From Geobacter sp. (GTDB lineage: Bacteria > Desulfobacterota > Desulfuromonadia > Geobacterales > Geobacteraceae): DNA of 12,618 bases. Positions 7,366 to 12,618 of this stretch are shown in pieces; within the stretch, counting starts at the first letter, position 1, and each line of letters begins with the position of its first letter. A model generated the notes under the pieces. The model did not search any database and was not told where the DNA came from. It saw only the letters and a program-made list of their open reading frames with translations. The stretch is taken from assembly GCA_003857395.1 (NCBI GenBank), contig RPRC01000190.1, positions 1-12,618 on the forward strand, read 5' to 3'. A program made the translations under genes and the position numbers.

Positions 7366-7593
7366 CGAATGATGGATCAAACCCGCTGCCGGACGCTTGG
7401 TCGAAACGGCGCGGAAAAGTGACTGGCTGACAAGGTTCTTCGTCATTCTTTCACCCATCGCGTACCCTACGATTTCTCCATTGAAGAGATCTTTGTGGCC
7501 GGCAAGATACAGCCAGCCTTCGTGGGTGGGGATAGAGGCTATATCGGTTACCCAGACCTGATTGGGTGCTTTAGCCACACCGTAGCTATTCAT
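7366..7593 (-). pseudogene. IS3-family transposase orfB remnant
   Basis: On the minus strand about 65-76 codons read as the start of the integrase core of IS3-group OrfB: APNQVWVTDI carrying the first catalytic Asp, then IPTHEGWLYLAGHKDLFNGEIVG, MGERMTKNLVSQSLFRAVSTKRP and GLIHHS. A complete element would continue with Asp-Arg-Gly (second catalytic Asp) and the later DDE Glu; here the frame leaves homology right after HHS (about 7366). On the other side a stop codon (7600-7602) closes the frame a few codons before the homology. Both ends are therefore missing and no terminal repeats are visible. It overlaps the last codon of the CsgG-like gene and lies 19 bases from the crotonase stop. It is a non-functional scrap that marks past insertion and deletion at the convergent junction. 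Confidence 0.85.
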
Positions 7594-10265
7594 CTGGACT
7601 CAGTCCTGGCAGGGTTGAAAAACGGTAAGCTTCTTTTTGGGAGTTGTAGGCCAGGCTTGGGCTCCAAGTCGAAATCGGCCGAAGTCATCAGTCCAGCTTT
7701 TACTGAAATTCGTCTGCTACCATCCCGATAATTGGCTTTTTCGACAGATATGATATATTTGCCGGCCGGGATGTTGCCGAAGCTGTAATCGCCGGAATCA
7801 TTCGATTGCCTTTTCTGGTTGAGCAGGATGACTGTTGCCTGGGACACAGGTTTACCGGTCCTGCTATCAATTATCGTACCCCGCACCTGCCCATAACGTG
7901 CCGATTGCTTCAGCGGCAAGGGGGTTGTTGTCGCCTTGAAGTCCAGACGCTCATTTCCTTCCAGTGCAAAAGCTTCTCTAGTCGTGGCATTGGCGCGGAT
8001 CGTCACGGTTTTATCTTCCGTCTTGTAGTCCCGATGGCGAACTGCAACGCGGTAGGTGCCTGGCTTCAGGTCGTTGATGTGGTAGCTGCCCTGGAGGTCG
8101 CTGCGCACTGTACACTGTCCGTAAACACGGACAGTGGCGTTGTCGATCGGCTTGCCGCTTTTAACATCCCGCACGACTCCGGCAAGATGTCCTTTCGCCG
8201 ATAGCGTCGTACGTTCATGCACCATGCGCTCAGAAGCCCTCGCCCTGCCGGGAGTGGTAAACGGCTTGACCGACAATACTTTTTGGATCTCCGGAGAAGA
8301 TTTTTCCAGTGTAAAATCGTGCACTTCACTTTTAGTACCCTTCACAGGGACACTCAGGCTCGCTTCCCGGTATCCGGCTTTATTGGCCAGCAGGCGGTAG
8401 GTTCCCTGCTTCAAACCTTTGAAGGTATAGCTGCCTTTCACATCGGTAAAAACAGACATGGCGCCACCGGCAAAGACAGCCGTGATCTTGGCGCCGGAGA
8501 GCGGTTGCCGGTATGTGTTGCTCACCTTCCCTGCCAGAGTTGCCCCGGCACCGAAAGCCAGGGCAGATCGCTTGCCGAGAACCGGAACCGTAATCACCTT
8601 GCCCGCGTAAAGAGTTTTTCTTTCCACGACTTTCTTTGCCGCGACACGAACCCGCTCGGTCTGAACGGTTGCCCCGCCTTTCCTGATCATGATCTGGTAA
8701 TCTCCAGGGGGCACATTGACGAACATGTACCTGCCCAGGGAGTCGGTACGGGCCATTCCCAGGCCCTTGACCATCACCAATGCGCGGGTAACCGGCTTAC
8801 CCTGATCGTCGCGGACCACCCCTTTGATCGTCCCCGGCCTGGCCCCCTGAACACCCGTCTTGGAGGCGATGATGGCAGTAGCCGGAAGAATCTTGATTCC
8901 CGCGGCTTTCATGCCGGTGCCGCCGGCCCCGATCTGCCAGTCGGCGAAAGCCATGCGACCGGGCTGCAGCTGGATCCTGCCTAAGGAAAGCTGCCGGCCG
9001 GCTTTAAAGATCTTCATGGTGGCGAACCGTCCGCTGGGGATATGGGGAATGATATAGGAGCCGGAACTGTCGGTGGTTGCACTGGCACCAGATTGAGGAT
9101 CGGTCACCGTGGCGCCTTCTACCGGGTTGCCGATGTCATCAACCACCACACCGGTGACATCGGAGGTAGGTTCCTCGATCGGGATGTAATCTCCGTCCGA
9201 ATCAGGCGACGAATATGTTTGATCCTGGCTGAAGCTCTGCAGGGCTGTGCGGATCTCCTGGATTTTGAGGATACTGTTCAAGGTCTCACCGAGAAGTTCA
9301 TTGACTTTGCTGATACCGGTCAGCAACTCGCCACTGGCTGGCGGGGATTCAACCTCAGACGTCTGCGTAATAGCTTCCTGGGTGGAATCAGCAATGATAT
9401 TCTGCAATTCATTTTTGAGCTGGGCGATTTCCTGGTCGACCGCACTGCTGTCCTGCCCCTCCGTCATCAGGGAAACCTTGTTGTCCAGTGAAGTCCGCAA
9501 AGCTTCCAGTATCTGTTGCAGCGAGCTGATATCCGTACCGCTGGCAACACCGCCGGCCACCAGCGAATCAGCCTGGGCGATGAGCTGCTGCAATTCCTGG
9601 TCGTCTTCATAATTGGTCGCCGCCTCCTCACTGATCGGTGGCTGAGGCTGACTTTCTGCTGAAACAGTTTCTGGCATTGCCTGGCCGAAGCTGGCGACCG
9701 CCTGGCGCACCTGCTGAGCCAATTGGTCGATTGCCGCGCTCAGAGCTTGCCCCAGGGCGCTCTGAGTAAAAGCTCTGCTCGTGAAATCATACGCGTCCCA
9801 ACGGCGAGCGTCATCAATTGCCGGGTCAACCTCTAAACCGGTGCCATTGGCGCGCAGGCCGGTGATTGCCCCGTTGGTAGCTGAAATGAGCTCGGCGTAA
9901 AGCCCGACGTCGCACTGTAGTTCCCGGCCTTTTTTATCTGAAAGAAGACCCAGGAACCCGGAGCGCATAACGTAGTGAACCCCTTGCTGCCGGCCCAGGG
10001 CAGCGAGTTGCTCAACAGCCGCGTTTGAAGATTCCGGCACACCACTGATCGACCGAACCAGGATATCTTGGTAAGCAAGGGTCAATTTCTGCTTGAAAAT
10101 CTGACCTGCCGTAAGCAGGAATTCCGGAGGAACTTGGGCTCCGCTTTCATCCTGGACAGGGAGGATACCGATTGAGATCACCTCGGCTCCTGCCGAAATG
10201 GAGCCCGCGGTTGCCAACCAGAGTATGCATACGATGAAAAAAGTTATTTTTGCGGCACTTTTCAT
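7590..10265 (-). CDS. Exported CsgG-like / coiled-coil / five CarboxypepD_reg-like domain protein
   Basis: An 891-residue protein. The ATG at 10265 follows GAGGG at 6-base spacing. Residues 1-27 are a signal peptide (SAGA-E cleavage-like). Residues about 28-195 look like a CsgG/FlgT-type fold: a first strand ISIGILPVQD, then LGRQQGVHYVMRSGF, a strand on LYAELISATNGAITG, and a closing helix SALGQALSAAIDQLAQQV. A Gln/Glu-rich, probably helical or coiled-coil stretch (about 215-345) follows. Five carboxypeptidase-regulatory-like beta-sandwiches come next, at about 368-447, 478-552, 574-655, 690-770 and 790-868, each with the G.V.D..G.P..GA.V...........T...G.Y.....PPG.Y pattern. No peptidase motif is present. 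Such modules usually act in binding or as stalks, so a periplasmic or surface scaffold is likely. The C-terminus ends at the IS3 scrap, so the original tail may have been altered. Confidence 0.9.
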   Translation of the reverse strand: MKSAAKITFFIVCILWLATAGSISAGAEVISIGILPVQDESGAQVPPEFLLTAGQIFKQKLTLAYQDILVRSISGVPESSNAAVEQLAALGRQQGVHYVMRSGFLGLLSDKKGRELQCDVGLYAELISATNGAITGLRANGTGLEVDPAIDDARRWDAYDFTSRAFTQSALGQALSAAIDQLAQQVRQAVASFGQAMPETVSAESQPQPPISEEAATNYEDDQELQQLIAQADSLVAGGVASGTDISSLQQILEALRTSLDNKVSLMTEGQDSSAVDQEIAQLKNELQNIIADSTQEAITQTSEVESPPASGELLTGISKVNELLGETLNSILKIQEIRTALQSFSQDQTYSSPDSDGDYIPIEEPTSDVTGVVVDDIGNPVEGATVTDPQSGASATTDSSGSYIIPHIPSGRFATMKIFKAGRQLSLGRIQLQPGRMAFADWQIGAGGTGMKAAGIKILPATAIIASKTGVQGARPGTIKGVVRDDQGKPVTRALVMVKGLGMARTDSLGRYMFVNVPPGDYQIMIRKGGATVQTERVRVAAKKVVERKTLYAGKVITVPVLGKRSALAFGAGATLAGKVSNTYRQPLSGAKITAVFAGGAMSVFTDVKGSYTFKGLKQGTYRLLANKAGYREASLSVPVKGTKSEVHDFTLEKSSPEIQKVLSVKPFTTPGRARASERMVHERTTLSAKGHLAGVVRDVKSGKPIDNATVRVYGQCTVRSDLQGSYHINDLKPGTYRVAVRHRDYKTEDKTVTIRANATTREAFALEGNERLDFKATTTPLPLKQSARYGQVRGTIIDSRTGKPVSQATVILLNQKRQSNDSGDYSFGNIPAGKYIISVEKANYRDGSRRISVKAGLMTSADFDLEPKPGLQLPKRSLPFFNPARTESR

Positions 10266-10311
10266 GGCTTGTCCCTCGAATTAAACCCCGTTTTTGTTTC
10301 CATGCAATCAT

Positions 10312-10326
10312 TTTGGAAATTCCAAA
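10312..10326. promoter_or_regulatory. Palindrome, possible operator
   Basis: TTTGGAA-A-TTCCAAA is a perfect 7-bp inverted repeat around one base, 47 bases upstream of the CsgG-like start. Its length and position suit a dimeric regulator, but no clear -35/-10 pair is visible beside it. Confidence 0.3.
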
Positions 10327-10390
10327 CCCGGATACGCGCTCAACTATCCGCGGCAACACAAAAAAAGCTTATCGTACCTTATGCAGCGGG

Positions 10391-10443
10391 AGCCTCTGAC
10401 AGACATGGGGCCATCGTTACGAAGGCCCCATGTCTGTCAGGCT
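10391..10443 (-). terminator. Long perfect hairpin between the two leftward genes
   Basis: Arms of 17 bases (10396-10412 and 10424-10440) pair perfectly. The 11-base loop holds a further TCG/CGA pairing, and AGC/GCT (10391-10393 with 10441-10443) extends the base past a two-base bulge. It lies about 50 bases past the protease stop. No T-tract follows directly on either strand, although a run of T lies about 30 bases further on the minus strand. It probably ends or stabilises the protease transcript; it is not a standard intrinsic terminator. Confidence 0.55.
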
Positions 10444-10492
10444 GTTTCAGCACCAGACAAGTCAGGACTGGAACCAAACCGTTCGGTACTGA

Positions 10493-11656
10493 TTACCGGC
10501 ATGTCTCATATTTGGGAAAGAGAGTGGTGCCGCGAACCTTGAAACAGAGGTCCTGAGCATTCGGATACGTCTTGGTAAATATGGTTTTACCGGCAATAGC
10601 CTTAGCCTTTACTTCAATATTGGTTGCTGAGCAGGGAACTGCAATCTCCCGTGTCTTGCCAACGGGGAACGATCCGCTTTGCTGAGTAAAACGTTCCCCT
10701 TCGGAATCATATTTAACCGAGAATTCAGCAGCATAGGCACCGTTGTTCTTTACTTCGACGCGACGTTTGCAGCTGCCTGCTTCATCACAGGATTCGTAAC
10801 GTGGCGACAAGGTTGTCCCCCTGACTTCATAACAGCGGTCAACGGCAGTGGCATACTGCTTGGTAAAGATCGTTTTCCCGGCAACGGCCTTGGCAGTCAC
10901 CTTAATATCCGTGGCATTGCATGGGATGGGCAGCCGTTTGATCGCTCCCACCGCAAAACTGCCACTGTTCATGCTGGGCTGCTGCCGGCCGTCCAACTTG
11001 TAACTGACCGTGGCCTGAGCTACGTACCCGCTCCCCACAGCGTTCTTGATGGTGATGTGCTTGAAGCAGTCACCAACGGATACGCACTCGGCATAATGGG
11101 TGATCAGAGTCGTGCCCCAGACATCGAAACAGACGTTCTGGGGAGTAGCATAGGTCTTGGAAAGGATGGTCTCACCGGCAACTGCCTTCGCTTTCACGCG
11201 GACATTGGCAGCATCGCAGGGCACTTCAACCTTTGCGCTCTGCCCGACCGGAAAGTTTTTCTCAATATGAAAATCCTCGCCCTTCCAGGTGAAATGGACA
11301 TCAAGATCGGTGTTAAAGCTTCCCCTGCCGAGCAGATTATTGACCTCTACCGTTTTGGTACAGCTTGGCGTGTCATAGCACGCCGAATATTTCGGCTCCC
11401 AGGTTACGCCCCACACCTTGAAGCAGATGTCCCGCGGCGTCGCATATGTTTTTTCAAAGATCTGCTTTCCGCCCACTGCTTTTGCCGTCAACTTGATATT
11501 TTTCGCACTGCAGGGAATAAGGGGTGAGCGAGACTGGCCAACGGGGAAATTATGGTCTTGCACGTGTCGGAAACCACCAATATCGTAGGATAGCACCAGA
11601 TCGACGTTGAAGCTCCCCTTGCCGATGAGGTTCTCGACCCTGGCATGCTTCGCGCA
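10493..11656 (-). repeat. Four tandem ~98-codon repeats inside the protease gene
   Basis: First-cysteine positions 265, 363, 461 and 560 give a period of 98-99 residues. Repeats 1 and 2 share GKGSFN/GRGSFN and NFPVGQS; repeats 3 and 4 share SGSF.VG, AGKTIFTK and RGTTL.P. This suggests two rounds of duplication (an ancestral pair, then diverged pairs). Confidence 0.85.
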
Positions 11657-12448
11657 CAGGGGCCGGGCGTCAACCCAGCAGGCATCGTAGCCGATGTTGT
11701 TGCTATCGTAGCCGAGCCAGGCATAGCCGTTCATCCCCCAGTTACCAAGCCTGTTCCCCCATGAATTTCTGATGAGCCACGCCCGTTTGTTATCATCCCA
11801 GCCGATTATGGTTACCACATGGTTTGTCGGCAGCAGGGTTTTCTCACGATGGACATCATTTAGTCGGGACGGATCGTGACCTCTGCTTTTGAAGGCGGAC
11901 GTACTTTTCACAGCGCTGATGACCGCCCCGTGCCTGCAGATAGCTTCCTTGATCTCGCGCCGTGACGGATAGAGTGGATTTGCCTTGTCCACATAGCCCC
12001 AGTCATACGTAGAGTACTCGGTGGCAGCATCCTGGAATGGGCAGGAGAAATCCTTCACCTGGTAAGCCAGGGATTTTTCCGTGGCAAGCCGGTGCTTTTT
12101 CATCCAGCGCAGCGGAACGTCGGGGAGAGACCCGTCGCAGGTCCCAACGCTGCAGCTGATAATATGCTGTTCGGAAATGTCGATATCTTGGGGCCGTGTG
12201 TTGGGATTCATGATCAAGTAGCTGATCTCGTATGCTGACGCCGCGGCAAAGGCCCAGCAGCTGCCACAACCCATCTGGTCACGAGCAGGAGGGACGACAC
12301 CGTGGTCACGAGCATCGAACGAACTCATGCTGGCGCTGCAGACGCCATTGCCGAAGGCCTCTCCTGCTGGAAGAACCACCGCCATTCCTAGTGCCAGGAT
12401 CGCAAAAGCTGTGACTACCAATTTTGAAAACATCTGTGACATCTGCAT
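10493..12448 (-). CDS. Exported papain-like cysteine protease with four cytolysin domain-4-like repeats
   Basis: A 651-residue protein. GGGGG lies 5 bases before the first ATG (12448); Met3 and Met6 are alternatives. Residues 1-33 are a signal peptide. The catalytic domain (about 41-262) has papain hallmarks: Gln58 in RDQMGCGSCWAF with nucleophile Cys64, His210 in TNHVVTIIGWDD, and Asn228 in RNSWG. No propeptide lies between signal and catalytic domain. The rest is four tandem repeats: 265-357, 363-455, 461-554 and 560-650. Each has four cysteines at matching positions, a (G.)FPVGQS-like turn, an IPC.A.NI.VKAKAVAGK.IF.KTYAT block and a W/RGTTL.P.Y..C end. This pattern resembles domain 4 of cholesterol-dependent cytolysins (GAYVAQ, IPL..N.RNL.VK, WGTTLYP) without the tryptophan-rich undecapeptide. 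Likely a secreted protease held on membranes or glycans by its repeats. The protease call is firm; the domain-4 call is by eye. Confidence 0.93.
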   Translation of the reverse strand: MQMSQMFSKLVVTAFAILALGMAVVLPAGEAFGNGVCSASMSSFDARDHGVVPPARDQMGCGSCWAFAAASAYEISYLIMNPNTRPQDIDISEQHIISCSVGTCDGSLPDVPLRWMKKHRLATEKSLAYQVKDFSCPFQDAATEYSTYDWGYVDKANPLYPSRREIKEAICRHGAVISAVKSTSAFKSRGHDPSRLNDVHREKTLLPTNHVVTIIGWDDNKRAWLIRNSWGNRLGNWGMNGYAWLGYDSNNIGYDACWVDARPLCAKHARVENLIGKGSFNVDLVLSYDIGGFRHVQDHNFPVGQSRSPLIPCSAKNIKLTAKAVGGKQIFEKTYATPRDICFKVWGVTWEPKYSACYDTPSCTKTVEVNNLLGRGSFNTDLDVHFTWKGEDFHIEKNFPVGQSAKVEVPCDAANVRVKAKAVAGETILSKTYATPQNVCFDVWGTTLITHYAECVSVGDCFKHITIKNAVGSGYVAQATVSYKLDGRQQPSMNSGSFAVGAIKRLPIPCNATDIKVTAKAVAGKTIFTKQYATAVDRCYEVRGTTLSPRYESCDEAGSCKRRVEVKNNGAYAAEFSVKYDSEGERFTQQSGSFPVGKTREIAVPCSATNIEVKAKAIAGKTIFTKTYPNAQDLCFKVRGTTLFPKYETCR

Positions 12449-12573
12449 ATTTTCCCCCTTTCTGTAACTCCATCATACCGGCTGAATTTTTTTTGAATCG
12501 GTGGCCGCGGTACCTATCCGGCAAAACTGAAACATCTACCTGAGCTGCTTGGCAGATGTGGGCATATTTCGAT

Positions 12574-12601
12574 AGTATATCAGCATCTTTGCCGCAAACA
12601 A
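12574..12601 (-). promoter_or_regulatory. Possible sigma-70 promoter of the protease
   Basis: On the minus strand TTGTTT (12601-12596) and TATACT (12579-12574) are 16 bases apart. The -10 matches the consensus at five of six positions and the -35 is weak. Transcription from here would give a leader of about 120 bases before the ATG at 12448. I see no known riboswitch in that leader. Confidence 0.35.
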
Positions 12602-12618
12602 GGAGAGGTGGAGTACTC

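Noticed and set aside
8217..8984. 255-codon + strand frame opposite the CsgG-like gene
   Set aside because: It is a shadow of the clear minus-strand gene; the His/Arg/Gly-rich translation has no domain.
10679..11527. 282-codon + strand frame opposite the D4-like repeats
   Set aside because: It is antisense to the repeats, and its internal periodicity is explained by them.
10493..11656. Full cholesterol-dependent cytolysin in the protease gene
   Set aside because: Only domain-4-like repeats are present; the pore-forming domains and the undecapeptide are missing, so no pore toxin is claimed.

Overview
The window looks like a chromosomal stretch of a Gram-negative, moderately high-GC bacterium, most likely a Desulfobacterota/Geobacter-type deltaproteobacterium. 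That placement is inference. It rests on strong AAGGAGGTGA-type ribosome sites, many exported proteins with signal peptides or a lipobox, a CsgG-like periplasmic domain, and a scrap of an IS3-family transposase. No rRNA, tRNA or CRISPR array is visible.

Layout. The left part (2-4861) reads rightward and looks like one operon: the 3' part of a very large beta-rich secreted protein (cut by the window edge), an exported protein of fibronectin type III modules, and an 87-residue periplasmic protein, with gaps of 29 and 25 bases. A structured 356-base gap follows, then a lipoprotein with an NPCBM-like (carbohydrate-binding) fold signature and a strong intrinsic terminator. A 627-base stretch without a convincing gene leads to a crotonase-family gene (6568-7347) that lacks both glutamates of classical enoyl-CoA hydratase.

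The right part (7366-12448) reads leftward and converges on the left part. In transcription order it holds an exported papain-like cysteine protease with four tandem C-terminal repeats, a long perfect hairpin, an exported CsgG-like / coiled-coil / five-fold carboxypeptidase-regulatory-like protein, and an IS3 orfB remnant touching its 3' end.

Main discovery. The four ~98-residue repeats of the protease resemble domain 4 of cholesterol-dependent cytolysins (the membrane- and sterol-binding beta-sandwich). They share a GAYVAQ-like strand, an IP...N(I/L).VKA block, and a final WGTTLYP-like block. The cytolysin undecapeptide is gone, but the Thr-Leu pair that recognises cholesterol is kept in three of four repeats. 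A protease tethered to a tandem array of cytolysin D4-like modules, without the pore-forming domains, suggests a secreted enzyme targeted to membranes or glycans.

How the genes may work together. Nearly every product is predicted to be exported, and most are built from repeated beta-sandwich adhesion or binding modules (FN3, CarboxypepD_reg-like, NPCBM-like, D4-like). The locus therefore looks like a cell-surface or secreted module, with the cysteine protease as the one clear enzyme. The crotonase gene and IS3 scrap look like unrelated insertions between the two halves. Family calls come from motif recognition by eye and were not tested by database search.
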